From NCBI GenBank assembly GCA_035995025.1, contig DASYKY010000024.1, forward strand, positions 1 through 64,000: a DNA stretch of 64,000 nucleotides, in the 5' to 3' direction. This document shows, one piece after another, positions 1 to 8,834 of the stretch. This stretch comes from Actinophytocola sp035995025. GTDB taxonomy: Bacteria > Actinomycetota > Actinomycetes > Mycobacteriales > Pseudonocardiaceae. Under the pieces are notes generated by a model that was not told where the DNA came from, made no database searches, and was given only the letters and a program-made list of their open reading frames with translations. Each line of letters begins with the position of its first letter. Within the stretch, counting starts at the first letter, position 1. The translations under genes were made by a program, and so were the position numbers.

Positions 1-1690
1 CACCCTCGACGGCGTGCCGACCCAGCTCACCGGCACCGACGAGTTCCCGGTGCCGAAGCTCGTCGAGGTCCGCGGCGAGGTGTACTTCCGCCTCGAGGAC
101 TTCGAGGAGCTGAACGCGAAGCTGGTCGAGGCCGGCAAGCCCGCGTTCGCCAACCCGCGCAACACCGCGGCGGGATCGTTGCGGCAGAAGGATCCCAAGG
201 TCACCGCCAGCCGCAAGCTCCGGCTGATCTGCCACGGTTTCGGCAAGCGCGACGGCTTCGAGCCGGCCCGCCAGTCCGAGGCCTACCAGGCGATCGCCGC
301 GTGGGGCCTGCCGGTGTCGCCGCACACCAAGGTGATCTCCGACCGGGCCGAGCTGTTCGCCCACATCGAGTACTGGGGCGTGCACCGCCACGACGTCGAG
401 CACGAGATCGACGGCATCGTGGTCAAGGTCGACGAGGTGGCCAAGCAGCGGCGCCTGGGCACCACGTCGCGCGCGCCGCGCTGGGCGATCGCGTACAAGT
501 ACGCGCCGGAGGAGGCCACCACCACGCTGCTGGACATCCAGGTCAACGTGGGGCGGACGGGCCGGGTCACGCCGTTCGCGGTGATGGAGCCGGTGAAGGT
601 GGCGGGCTCGACGGTGTCGATGGCCACGCTGCACAACGCCAGCGAGGTCAAGCGCAAGGGCGTGCTGATCGGCGACCGGGTGGTCATCCGCAAGGCCGGC
701 GACGTGATCCCGGAGGTGCTCGGCCCGGTCGCCGCCGACGCGCGCTCCGGCTCGGAGCGCGAGTTCGTCATGCCGGACAGGTGCCCGTCGTGCGGCACGA
801 AGCTGGCGTACGAGAAGGAGGGCGACGCCGACATCCGGTGCCCGAACGCCCGCGGCTGCCCGGGGCAGCGCAAGGAGCGGCTCGCCTACATCGCGGGGCG
901 CTCGGCGCTGGACATCGAGGTGCTGGGCTACGAGGCCGCGGCGGCGCTGATCGACTCGGACGTGCTGCACGACGAGGGCGACCTGTTCGACCTCGACGCG
1001 GATCGGCTGCTCGAGGTGGAGCTGTTCCGCACCAAGGCGGGGGCGCTGTCGGCCAACGGGCAGAAGCTGCTGGCCAACCTCGACACGGTCAAGCAGCGTC
1101 CACTGTGGAAGGTGCTGGTGGCGCTGTCCATCCGGCACGTGGGCCCGACGGCGGCGCGGGCGCTGGCCCAGGAGTTCGGCTCGCTGCCGAAGATCATGTC
1201 GGCGTCGGAGGAGGAGCTGGCCGCCGCCGAGGGCGTGGGCCCGACGATCGTGACGGCGATCCAGGAGTGGTTCGCGACGGACTGGCGGCGCGAGATCGTC
1301 GAGAAGTGGGAGCGCGCGGGCGTGCGCATGGTGGAGGAGCGCGACGCGTCGATCCCCCGCAACCTCGACGGTCTGTCCATTGTGGTCACCGGCAGCCTGG
1401 AGACGTTCTCGCGCGACGAGGCCAAGGAGGCCATCCTGGCGCGCGGCGGCAAGGCCGTCGGCTCGGTGTCGAAGAAGACGGCGTTCGTGGTGGTGGGCGA
1501 GTCGCCGGGGTCGAAGCACGACAAGGCCGTCCAGCTGAAGGTCCCCGTCCTGGACGAGGATGGCTTCCGCGTCCTGCTGGCCGAGGGACCGGACGCGGCG
1601 ACGGAGGTGGCCACCATCGGCCCGGACGACTCGGACGACTCAGGCGACTCAGGCGACTCGGACGACTCGGGCGACTCGGACGATGAGTGA
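1..1690 (+). CDS. ligA: NAD-dependent DNA ligase LigA, 5' truncated by the window edge
   Basis: This is the C-terminal part (about 560 residues) of the replicative NAD+-dependent DNA ligase, which seals nicks during replication and repair. The reading frame is open from base 2, so the true start and the adenylated-lysine motif lie upstream. Visible parts are the end of the nucleotidyltransferase domain (EIDGIVVKVDE near base 405), the OB fold (GRTGRVTPFAVMEP), a zinc finger (CPSCG ... CPNARGC, bases 780-870), helix-hairpin-helix repeats (EGVGPTIVTAI) and a BRCT domain (LDGLSIVVTGSLETFSRDEA). It ends in an unusual Asp/Ser/Gly tail made of 9-bp repeats. The stop overlaps the start of the next gene by 8 bp. 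Confidence 0.97.
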   Translation, partial: TLDGVPTQLTGTDEFPVPKLVEVRGEVYFRLEDFEELNAKLVEAGKPAFANPRNTAAGSLRQKDPKVTASRKLRLICHGFGKRDGFEPARQSEAYQAIAAWGLPVSPHTKVISDRAELFAHIEYWGVHRHDVEHEIDGIVVKVDEVAKQRRLGTTSRAPRWAIAYKYAPEEATTTLLDIQVNVGRTGRVTPFAVMEPVKVAGSTVSMATLHNASEVKRKGVLIGDRVVIRKAGDVIPEVLGPVAADARSGSEREFVMPDRCPSCGTKLAYEKEGDADIRCPNARGCPGQRKERLAYIAGRSALDIEVLGYEAAAALIDSDVLHDEGDLFDLDADRLLEVELFRTKAGALSANGQKLLANLDTVKQRPLWKVLVALSIRHVGPTAARALAQEFGSLPKIMSASEEELAAAEGVGPTIVTAIQEWFATDWRREIVEKWERAGVRMVEERDASIPRNLDGLSIVVTGSLETFSRDEAKEAILARGGKAVGSVSKKTAFVVVGESPGSKHDKAVQLKVPVLDEDGFRVLLAEGPDAATEVATIGPDDSDDSGDSGDSDDSGDSDDE

Positions 1691-2216
1691 GGTGACGATC
1701 CGCCGCGCCCGGCCGGCGGAGTACGCGACGGCCGGCGCGCTGACCGTCGAGGCGTACCGCGCGAGCGGCTACACGGAGGCGGACAGCCCGTACGCGGCGA
1801 AGCTGGCCGACGGCGCGACCCGGGCCCGCGAGGCGGAGCTGTGGGTGGCGGTCGACGGCGAGGACGGCCCTGACACCGGCCCGGACACCGGCTCGGCCGC
1901 CGTGCTGGGCACGGTGACGACGGCCCCGCCGTCGTCACCGTGGGCGCAGGTGGCCGGGCCGGCGGACCTGGAGTTCCGCATGCTCGCGGTGAGCCCGGCG
2001 GCGCGGGGCCGCGGCATCGGGGAGGCGCTGACGCGGGCGGTGGTCGACCGGGCGGTCGAGCTGGGCCTGACGGGCATCGTGCTGAGCAGTTCCACGCAGA
2101 TGACGACCGCGCACCGGATCTACGAGCGGCTGGGCTTTCGCCGGACGCCGGGCAAGGACTGGAGCCCGTCCGCCGGCACCTCGCTGATCACCTACCGGCT
2201 GGACCTCGCCGGCTGA
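1683..2216 (+). CDS. GNAT-family N-acetyltransferase
   Basis: This 177-residue protein begins MSEVTIRRARPAEY and has the acetyl-CoA-binding core of the GNAT superfamily (FRMLAVSPAARGRGIGEAL, with the R/QxxGxG loop at RGRGIG) followed by the typical C-terminal IYERLGF. The ATG at 1683 lies inside the last codons of ligA, so the two genes overlap and are probably translationally coupled. The substrate cannot be told from sequence. An acidic stretch (DGPDTGPDTGSA) is inserted before the core strand. The 3' end overlaps the convergent MocR-type regulator by 29 bp. Confidence 0.9.
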   Translation: MSEVTIRRARPAEYATAGALTVEAYRASGYTEADSPYAAKLADGATRAREAELWVAVDGEDGPDTGPDTGSAAVLGTVTTAPPSSPWAQVAGPADLEFRMLAVSPAARGRGIGEALTRAVVDRAVELGLTGIVLSSSTQMTTAHRIYERLGFRRTPGKDWSPSAGTSLITYRLDLAG

Positions 2217-3657
2217 GCTCGCGGACGACCGAGCCGACGATGGCGACCCCCTCCGCGATCTCGGTGGCGGACCGGGCGGCGTAGCCCAGCACGAGCCCCG
2301 GTTGCCCGTCGCGCTGGCGGTGCCAGGACAGCGGCTGCACCTTGACCCCGCGCGCCAGCGCCTCCCGCGCCACCTCGATGTCCGAAAAGGACTCTTCGAA
2401 GGTGACCATGAGGTGCAGCCCGGCCGCGGCCCCGTGCACCGCGGCGCCGGGCATGCTCGCCCGGACGGCCGCGATCATGGCGTCGCGCCGCCGCCGGTGC
2501 CGCGACCGCAGGAAGCGCAGCTGCTGCTCGAGCTCGCCGGACTCCATGAGCCGTGCGAGCACGAACTGCGCGAGCACCCCGTTGCCGAGGTCGGCGTCCC
2601 GTTTGGCCGCGATCACGCCGGGCAGGTACCGCGGCGGCACGAGCAGCCAGCCGAGCCGCAGCGCGGGCGCCAGCAGCTTGGACACGCTCCCGGCGTAGCA
2701 GACCGCGCCGAGCATCGAGCGCAGCGCGGGAACGGGCGCGCGGTCGTACCGGTGCTCGGCGTCGTAGTCGTCCTCGACGACGATGCCGCCGGCGGCCGCC
2801 CACTCGAGCAGCTCGCGGCGCCGCTCCCCGCTGAGCACGACGCCGGTGGGGAACTGGTGCGCGGGCGTCACCAGCACCGCGGGCGCACCGATCCCGGCCA
2901 CGACCAGACCTCGCGAGTCCACCGGCACCGCGGGCGTCTCCACCCCCCAGTTCCGCAGATGCTGCCGCGTCCCGAGCGACCCGGGATCCTCGACGGCGAT
3001 GGCCGCCACCCCGAGCACCCGGGTCAGCAACGCCAGCGCCTGCGACACCCCGGCCGTGACGACGACCTCGTCGGCGGCCGCCCTGATGCCCCGGTTGCGC
3101 GCGAGCCAGTGGACGACGGCCCGCCGCAGGGCGAGTGCCCCGCGCGGATCGCCGTACCCCAGCTCGGCGGCGGACAGCGACCCGAGCACGGCCCGCTCGG
3201 CCCGCAACCACGCCGCCCGGGGAAAGGCGGCCAGGTCCGGCACCCCCGGCGACAGGTCGATCCGGGCGGGCGCCGCCCGCAAGGTGTCGAACACGTCCCC
3301 GTCGGGCACGCCCCCGAACGGCGACCGCGTCGCCACCGCCGGCCCATTCGACGCCGCCCCGCCCGGCGCCGCGACCACGACCGTCCCGGCCCGGCCGCGC
3401 CCCTCGACGTGCCCGTCCTCGACCAGCCGCTGGTAGGCCTCCGTCACCAGCCCGCGGGAGACGTGCAGCTCCGCGGCGAGCACCCGGCTCGCGGGAAGCC
3501 GGCTGCCGAGCGGCAGGCGCCCGTCGGCGATGGCGGTGCGGAGGTGGCCGGCCAGCCAGGCGGCGCGGCGGCCGGGCGGCGCGTCCGCGATCGACAGCTG
3601 CAGGAAGTCCGCGCCCGTTATGGACCTGTCAGCCGCGCCGGGTTTGGACCTGGTCAC
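2188..3657 (-). CDS. MocR/PdxR-type GntR-family regulator with aminotransferase-like domain
   Basis: This 489-residue fusion has an N-terminal GntR winged-helix domain (about residues 20-85, LPLGSRLPASRVLAAELHVS) and a class-I aminotransferase fold that binds PLP. The Schiff-base lysine is in GSVSKLLAPALRLGW and the conserved VVEDDYDAEHRYD motif is present. MocR proteins often control PLP, GABA or taurine metabolism, but no pdxST or gab genes are adjacent, so the regulon is unknown. Its GTG start lies only 29 bp from that of the divergent methyltransferase gene, which suggests it may control that gene and itself from a shared, compact promoter. Confidence 0.93.
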   Translation of the reverse strand: MTRSKPGAADRSITGADFLQLSIADAPPGRRAAWLAGHLRTAIADGRLPLGSRLPASRVLAAELHVSRGLVTEAYQRLVEDGHVEGRGRAGTVVVAAPGGAASNGPAVATRSPFGGVPDGDVFDTLRAAPARIDLSPGVPDLAAFPRAAWLRAERAVLGSLSAAELGYGDPRGALALRRAVVHWLARNRGIRAAADEVVVTAGVSQALALLTRVLGVAAIAVEDPGSLGTRQHLRNWGVETPAVPVDSRGLVVAGIGAPAVLVTPAHQFPTGVVLSGERRRELLEWAAAGGIVVEDDYDAEHRYDRAPVPALRSMLGAVCYAGSVSKLLAPALRLGWLLVPPRYLPGVIAAKRDADLGNGVLAQFVLARLMESGELEQQLRFLRSRHRRRRDAMIAAVRASMPGAAVHGAAAGLHLMVTFEESFSDIEVAREALARGVKVQPLSWHRQRDGQPGLVLGYAARSATEIAEGVAIVGSVVRELSRRGPAGR

Positions 3658-3686
3658 GGGACCATTCTCGGCGCACAGTCAACACC

Positions 3687-4463
3687 GTGACCACGATCGA
3701 CTACGTCCACGGATACGGTCCGCACGAGTCCCGCCGGCTCGGCGACCAGGCCGACACGCTCGCCGGCCTGCTGCACGCCGGCACCGCCTACCCGCCCGGC
3801 AGCCGCGTCCTCGAGGCGGGCTGCGGCGTCGGCGCGCAGACCGTCCACCTCGTGCGCTCGAGCCCGGGCGCGCACCTCACCTCGATCGACGTCGACGAGA
3901 CCTCGCTAGCGCAGGCCCGGACGCGGGCGAGCGGCGTCGACTTCCGCCACGCCAGCCTGTTCGACCTCGACGAGGAGTTCGACCACGTCTTCGTGTGCTT
4001 CGTCCTCGAGCACCTCACCGAGCCGGAGCGCGCGCTGGCCCACCTCCGCGGGCTGCTCACGCCCGGCGGCACGATCACCGTCATCGAGGGCGACCACGGT
4101 TCCGCCTTCTTCCACCCCGACGACCCCGCCGCGCACCGGGTGATCGACTGCCTGGTGACCCTGCAGCGCCGCGCGGGCGGCGACGCGCTCATCGGCAGGC
4201 GCGTCGAGCCGCTCCTGACCGCCGCGGGCTTCCGTGACGTCCGCACCCATCCGTGCACCGTCTACGCCGACCGCACCCGGCCCGAGCTCGTCGAGGGCTT
4301 CACCCGCAACACGTTCACCGCCATGGTCGCCGGCGTGGCGGCGGAGGCCGTCGCGGCCGGCCTGGTGACGGAAAGCGAGTGGCGACAAGGCATCGACGCC
4401 CTCGCCCGCACGGCGGAGGGCACCTTCCACTACGCGTTCTTCAAGGGCACCGCGACGCGCTGA
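3687..4463 (+). CDS. Class I SAM-dependent methyltransferase
   Basis: This 258-residue protein has the SAM-binding motif I VLEAGCGVGAQT, the acidic strand-2 residue in LTSIDVDE, and the post-core motif LTPGGTITVIEGDHG. It belongs to the Methyltransf_11/25 type of small-molecule methyltransferases; the acceptor is not identifiable. The GTG at 3687 is chosen because the protein then starts VTTIDYVHGYG, right after the divergent promoter region. No Shine-Dalgarno is visible, so the mRNA may be leaderless. It is transcribed divergently from the MocR-type regulator. Confidence 0.88.
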   Translation: MTTIDYVHGYGPHESRRLGDQADTLAGLLHAGTAYPPGSRVLEAGCGVGAQTVHLVRSSPGAHLTSIDVDETSLAQARTRASGVDFRHASLFDLDEEFDHVFVCFVLEHLTEPERALAHLRGLLTPGGTITVIEGDHGSAFFHPDDPAAHRVIDCLVTLQRRAGGDALIGRRVEPLLTAAGFRDVRTHPCTVYADRTRPELVEGFTRNTFTAMVAGVAAEAVAAGLVTESEWRQGIDALARTAEGTFHYAFFKGTATR

Positions 4464-4487
4464 AGCACTCCGTCCACGTAGCCGGGA

Positions 4488-5147
4488 TCACCCGGACAGG
4501 ACGACCGAGATGATCCCCGCCAGGTGCGCCAGGCGTGCCACCTCCGCGGCGCGGAACATCGGGCCACCGGGCCGGCCCACCAGCAGCACCCGGTCCGGCT
4601 TGCCCAGCGGCGTGGCCGCCAGCTCGGTGCCCAGCTCCCGCCACGTCTCCGGGACCCACGCCTCCTCGCCGTCCAGCACGGTCGCCCGCGCCAGCGGCAG
4701 CCACGGCAGGTCCAGCGTGCGCAGCTGCGGCGCGGCCGTGCTCGCGGTCAGCGTCTCCGCGCCGCCCTCCGCCGGGCCGACGACCAGCGCCCACCCCGCG
4801 CGCACGATCCGCGGCACGCCCTCGGTGAAGATCGCCAGGCCGTCGTCGGGCTGGGCGGCGACCTCCTCCACCAGCTCCAGCTCCCGGTGGGTGTCCAGCA
4901 CGCCCGCGTACGGCCGCACCGCGTCGACCTCGACGTCGGCCACCGACTCGGCGGCCGTGATCAGCACGTCCGGCAGCCGGCCCTTCGGCAGCTCGACGAC
5001 CAGGTCGTCGATGACCGTGCCGGAGGTCCGCTCCACGACGTCCACGCTCAGGATGTCGGCACCGATGTGGCCGAGGGCGGTCGCCACCGCGCCGAGCGCA
5101 CCCGGGCGATCCGGTAGCTGCACTCGGATCAGGAAGGACAAGGCCAA
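4488..5147 (-). CDS. ACT-domain protein
   Basis: This 219-residue protein has one clear N-terminal ACT domain (LIRVQLPDRPGALGAVATALG ... ILSVDVVER). Such ligand-binding modules usually sense amino acids. The rest (residues 80-219) shows no catalytic motif that I recognise. The start is TTG at 5147, supported by an AGGAGG-like ribosome site (CAGGAGGCG) just upstream. Conserved ACT-only proteins like this are often encoded next to gatCAB in actinobacteria. Here it is divergent from gatC across a 225-bp gap. Confidence 0.85.
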   Translation of the reverse strand: MALSFLIRVQLPDRPGALGAVATALGHIGADILSVDVVERTSGTVIDDLVVELPKGRLPDVLITAAESVADVEVDAVRPYAGVLDTHRELELVEEVAAQPDDGLAIFTEGVPRIVRAGWALVVGPAEGGAETLTASTAAPQLRTLDLPWLPLARATVLDGEEAWVPETWRELGTELAATPLGKPDRVLLVGRPGGPMFRAAEVARLAHLAGIISVVLSG

Positions 5148-5372
5148 CGCCTCCTGCTGCTCGGTGGCGACCCCGCGTCACTGCCGGTGTCGATCTCGTG
5201 CCGGCCGACGATTGTCGCAGACGCCAGCATGCCGCCACAGCAGGCGTCCACACCACGGGATCGGCGAGCCCGTAACCAGCTTGCCACCGATTAACCCGTT
5301 CGTATCGCCGATTGGCCTGGAAATAGACTCTCGTTCTTAGTCAACGAGAACGAGGACCCAGGAGTACGTCCA
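5148..5372. promoter_or_regulatory. Divergent intergenic region with candidate gatCAB promoter
   Basis: This 225-bp gap separates the ACT-domain gene from gatC. A TANNNT-type -10 (TAGACT, 5324-5329) precedes gatC by 43 bp. No convincing -35 is visible. A purine-rich ribosome site (AGGACCCAGGAG) lies before the GTG at 5373. No riboswitch or tRNA is apparent. Confidence 0.4.
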
Positions 5373-5672
5373 GTGCCCAACATCTCCCGCGACGAGGTGG
5401 CCCACCTCGCGCGATTGGCCAGGCTCGCCGTCACCGACGCCGAACTGGACAAGTTCGCCGGCCAGCTGGACGTGATCCTCCAGTCGGTGGCGCGCGTCGG
5501 CGAGGTCGCCGCCGACGACATCCCGCCGACCTCGCACGCCGTGCCGTTGCGCAACGTCTTCCGCGAGGACGAGCCCCGCCCCGGGCTCACCCAGGCGCAG
5601 GCGCTCGCCGGCGCACCCGCCGTCGAGCAGGGCCGCTTCCGCGTGCCGCGCATCCTGGGGGAAGCGACGTGA
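5373..5672 (+). CDS. gatC: Asp/Glu-tRNA amidotransferase subunit C
   Basis: This 99-residue GatC wraps around GatA and helps it dock to GatB in the complex that converts mischarged Glu-tRNA(Gln) or Asp-tRNA(Asn) to Gln-/Asn-tRNA. Typical features are ISRDEVAHLARLARLAVTDAELDKFAGQL near the N-terminus (shown here as a family hallmark) and the C-terminal VPRILGEA. It is first in a tight gatCAB operon; its TGA overlaps the gatA GTG in a GTGA junction that carries repeat copy A1. Confidence 0.97.
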   Translation: MPNISRDEVAHLARLARLAVTDAELDKFAGQLDVILQSVARVGEVAADDIPPTSHAVPLRNVFREDEPRPGLTQAQALAGAPAVEQGRFRVPRILGEAT

Positions 5673-5718
5673 GCGAGTTCACGAGCGAACCATCGAAGCA
5701 GGCCGACCTGACCCGCAG
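5669..5718 (+). repeat. Repeat family A, copy A1 (diverged, in frame at gatA start)
   Basis: It begins GTGAGCGAG, reads ACGAGCGAACCATCGA further in, and continues with CAGG and CGACC at the same spacing as copy A2. Its GTG is the gatA start and its TGA is the gatC stop. The right half has merged into gatA coding sequence. Confidence 0.7.
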
Positions 5719-7216
5719 CACCGCCGCCGACCTGGCCGCGAAGATCCACTCCGGTGAGGTCTCCGCCGTCGAGGTCACCCAGGCGCACCTGGACCGCATC
5801 GGCGCCATCGACGCGACCGTGCACGCGTTCCTGTTCGTCGACGCCGAGGGCGCGCTCGCCGCCGCCCGCGCGGTCGACGAGGACGTGGCCGCCGGGCGCC
5901 CGGTCGCCTCGCCGCTCGCGGGCGTGCCGCTGGCGCTCAAGGACGTCTTCACCACCGCGGGCATCCCGACCACGTGCGGCTCGAAGATCCTCGAGGGCTG
6001 GGTGCCGCCGTACGACGCGACCGTCACCCGCAAGCTTCGCGAGGCCGGCGTCGTCGTCCTCGGCAAGACGAACATGGACGAGTTCGCGATGGGCTCCTCC
6101 ACCGAGAACTCGGCCTACGGCGTCACCCACAACCCGTGGGACCTCGACCGGATCCCGGGTGGCTCCGGCGGCGGCTCGTCCGCGTCGCTCGCCGCGTTCG
6201 AGGCGCCGCTCGCGATCGGCACGGACACCGGCGGCTCGATCCGCCAGCCCGCGTCGGTCACCGGCACGGTCGGCGTGAAGCCGACCTACGGTGGCGTGTC
6301 CCGCTACGGCCTCGTCGCGTTCTCCTCCTCGCTCGACCAGGGCGGGCCGTGCGCGCGCACCGTGCTCGACGCGGCGCTGCTGCACCAGGTCATCGGCGGC
6401 CACGACCCGATGGACTCGACGTCGATCGACGCGCCGGTGCCGCCCGTGGTGGCCGCCGCCCGCGAGGGCGCGTCCGGCGACCTGTCCGGCGTGCGGATCG
6501 GTGTGGTCCGCGAGTTCTCCGGCGAGTGGTACCAGGCGGGCGTGACCGGCTCCTTCGGCCGGGCGGTCGAGACGCTGCGCGGGCTCGGCGCCGAGATCGT
6601 CGAGGTGTCCTGCCCGCACTTCGACTACGGGCTGCCGGCGTACTACCTGATCGCGCCCAGCGAGTGCTCCTCGAACCTCGCGCGCTTCGACGCGATGCGC
6701 TACGGCCTGCGGGTCGGCGACGAGGACGGCCACAGTGCCGAGCAGGTCATGGCGCTGACCCGGGAGGCGGGCTTCGGCGAGGAGGTCAAGCGCCGCATCA
6801 TGATCGGCACCTACGCGCTGTCGTCGGGCTACTACGACGCCTACTACGGCCAGGCGCAGAAGGTCCGCACGCTGATCACCCGCGACTTCGAGGCGGCGTT
6901 CGCCGACGTCGACGTGCTCGTCTCGCCGACCACCCCGACCACCGCGTTCCGCATCGGCGAGCGCGTGGACGACCCGGTGTCCATGTACCGCGCGGACCTG
7001 TGCACGATCCCGGCCAACCTGGCCGGCACCCCGGCCCTGAGTGTCCCGTGTGGACTGTCTGATGAGGACGGCATGCCGGTCGGCCTGCAGGTGATGGCGC
7101 CCGCCCTGCAGGACCAGCGGATGTACCGCGTGGCCGCCGCGTTCGAGGTCGCCCGCGACGCCGCCCAGGGTGGTCCGCTGATCAACCGCGTCCCGCAACT
7201 GGAGGTCACCCGATGA
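5669..7216 (+). CDS. gatA: Asp/Glu-tRNA amidotransferase subunit A (amidase)
   Basis: This 515-residue amidase-signature enzyme releases ammonia from glutamine for transamidation. The Ser-cisSer-Lys triad regions are visible: Lys in ALKDVF (about residue 91), GGSGGGSSASLA (about 164-175) and TDTGGSIRQPAS (about 186-197). The first 11 residues (MSEFTSEPSKQ) are not part of the family core, which begins at ADLTRSTAADLA. They are encoded by a diverged copy of repeat family A. The gene overlaps gatC (GTGA) and gatB (ATGA), so translation is coupled. Confidence 0.97.
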   Translation: MSEFTSEPSKQADLTRSTAADLAAKIHSGEVSAVEVTQAHLDRIGAIDATVHAFLFVDAEGALAAARAVDEDVAAGRPVASPLAGVPLALKDVFTTAGIPTTCGSKILEGWVPPYDATVTRKLREAGVVVLGKTNMDEFAMGSSTENSAYGVTHNPWDLDRIPGGSGGGSSASLAAFEAPLAIGTDTGGSIRQPASVTGTVGVKPTYGGVSRYGLVAFSSSLDQGGPCARTVLDAALLHQVIGGHDPMDSTSIDAPVPPVVAAAREGASGDLSGVRIGVVREFSGEWYQAGVTGSFGRAVETLRGLGAEIVEVSCPHFDYGLPAYYLIAPSECSSNLARFDAMRYGLRVGDEDGHSAEQVMALTREAGFGEEVKRRIMIGTYALSSGYYDAYYGQAQKVRTLITRDFEAAFADVDVLVSPTTPTTAFRIGERVDDPVSMYRADLCTIPANLAGTPALSVPCGLSDEDGMPVGLQVMAPALQDQRMYRVAAAFEVARDAAQGGPLINRVPQLEVTR

Positions 7217-8718
7217 CGGTGTCTACTTCGGACCTCATGGACTACGACGAGGTCCTCGAGCGTTTCGACCCCGTGCTCGGGCTCGAGGTGCACGTCGAGC
7301 TGAACACGAACACCAAGATGTTCTGCGGCTGCCCGACCGCGTTCGGCGCGGAGCCCAACACCCAAGTCTGCCCGGTGTGCCTCGGCCTGCCCGGGGCGCT
7401 GCCGGTGCTCAACGGCAAGGGCGTCGAGGCGGCGATCCGCATCGGCCTCGCGCTCGGCTGCGGCATCGCCGAGTGGTGCCGGTTCGCGCGGAAGAACTAC
7501 TTCTACCCGGACATGCCGAAGAACTTCCAGACCTCGCAGTACGACGAGCCGATCGCGTTCAACGGCGTGCTGAACCTGGAGCTCGAGGACGGCTCGGTCG
7601 TCGAGGTCGGCATCGAGCGCGCGCACATGGAGGAGGACACCGGCAAGTCGCTGCACGTCGGCGGCGCGACGGGCCGTATCCACGGTGCCGAGCACTCGCT
7701 GCTGGACTACAACCGGGCGGGCGTGCCGCTGATCGAGATCGTCACCAAGCCGATCACCGGCACCGGGGCGCGGGCGCCGGAGGTGGCCCGCGCGTACGTG
7801 ACCGCGCTGCGCGACCTGCTGCGGGCGCTGGAGGTGTCGGACGTGCGGATGGACCAGGGGTCGCTGCGCTGTGACGCGAACGTGTCGCTGATGGCCAAGG
7901 ACGCCACCGAGTTCGGCACCCGCACCGAGACGAAGAACGTGAACTCGCTGCGCAGCGTGGAGCGCGCGGTGCGCTACGAGATGACCCGGCAGGCCGCGGT
8001 GCTCGCCGGCGGCGGCACGATCCTGCAGGAGACGCGCCACTTCGACGAGGCGACCGGCTCGACCTCCGCCGGCCGCCGCAAGGAGACCTCCGAGGACTAC
8101 CGGTACTTCCCGGAGCCGGACCTGGTGCCGATCGCGCCGTCCGCGGAGTGGGTGGAGAAGCTGCGCGCGACGCTGCCGGAGCTGCCGTGGCAGCGCCGCA
8201 AGCGGATCCAGGCCGACTGGCAGCTGTCCGACCTGGAGCTGCGGGACCTCGTCAACGCGGGTGCGGTCGACCTGGTCGCGGCCACCGTGGACGCGGGCGC
8301 GTCGCCGTCGGAGGCCCGGGCGTGGTGGGTGAACTACCTCTCGCAGGAGGCGAACTCGCGCGGCGTGGAGCTGGGCGACCTGCCGATCACGCCTGCGCAG
8401 GTGGCGCGGGTGGCCGCGATGGTGGCGTCCGGTTCGCTGACCAACAAGCTGGCCCGCGGGGCCGTGGACGGCGTGCTGGCCGGCGAGGGCGAGCCGGACG
8501 CGGTCGTCGAGTCGCGGGGCCTGGCCGTCGTGTCGGACGACTCGTCCCTGTACGCCGCGATCGACGAGGCCCTGGCCGCGCAGCCGGACGTGGCGGAGAA
8601 GATCCGCGGCGGCAAGGTCGCGGCGGCCGGCGCGATCGTCGGCGCGGTCATGAAGGCCACCGGTGGCAAGGCCGACGCGAAGCGCGTCCGCGAACTGATC
8701 CTGGAGCGCTGCAAGTAG
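7213..8718 (+). CDS. gatB: Asp/Glu-tRNA amidotransferase subunit B
   Basis: This 501-residue GatB activates the mischarged aminoacyl-tRNA by phosphorylation and positions its 3' end. Family motifs are LGLEVHVELNTNTKMFCGC, the cysteine pair CPVCLGLPG, YFYPDMPKNFQ, LDYNRAGVPLIEI, and a C-terminal YqeY-like tail ending GGKADAKRVRELI. The length fits the family (about 500). It is last in gatCAB with a 4-bp ATGA overlap to gatA. The intergenic region after its stop is occupied by repeat B1. Confidence 0.97.
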   Translation: MTVSTSDLMDYDEVLERFDPVLGLEVHVELNTNTKMFCGCPTAFGAEPNTQVCPVCLGLPGALPVLNGKGVEAAIRIGLALGCGIAEWCRFARKNYFYPDMPKNFQTSQYDEPIAFNGVLNLELEDGSVVEVGIERAHMEEDTGKSLHVGGATGRIHGAEHSLLDYNRAGVPLIEIVTKPITGTGARAPEVARAYVTALRDLLRALEVSDVRMDQGSLRCDANVSLMAKDATEFGTRTETKNVNSLRSVERAVRYEMTRQAAVLAGGGTILQETRHFDEATGSTSAGRRKETSEDYRYFPEPDLVPIAPSAEWVEKLRATLPELPWQRRKRIQADWQLSDLELRDLVNAGAVDLVAATVDAGASPSEARAWWVNYLSQEANSRGVELGDLPITPAQVARVAAMVASGSLTNKLARGAVDGVLAGEGEPDAVVESRGLAVVSDDSSLYAAIDEALAAQPDVAEKIRGGKVAAAGAIVGAVMKATGGKADAKRVRELILERCK

Positions 8719-8731
8719 CCCGCACCTCCGA

Positions 8732-8834
8732 ACCGCACCTAAGGGGAACGGGACGTAGACCAGCCACAAGTACGTGCTTAAGGTGACGCAACAAACCGAG
8801 GGCGACCCAACGTCTGAATCCCGGGGAGGCGGAA
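8732..8834 (+). repeat. Repeat family B, copy B1 (5' leader of the AfsR-like regulator)
   Basis: This 103-bp element starts ACCGCACCTAAGGGGAACG, contains CCAGCCACAAGTACGTG, has a variable middle, and ends TGAATCCCGGGGAGGCGGAA immediately before the coding region. The same ends at nearly the same spacing occur at 35095 and 36914 upstream of unrelated genes. Here the last bases differ: AACTGGCAGCG stands where the other copies have AACAGTG. Confidence 0.88.

Noticed and set aside
8732..8834. Known riboswitch (ydaO, cobalamin, TPP, SAM) in repeat B
   Set aside because: GGGGAAC and CCACAAG recall fragments of known classes, but none of the full conserved cores is present and the downstream genes are unrelated.
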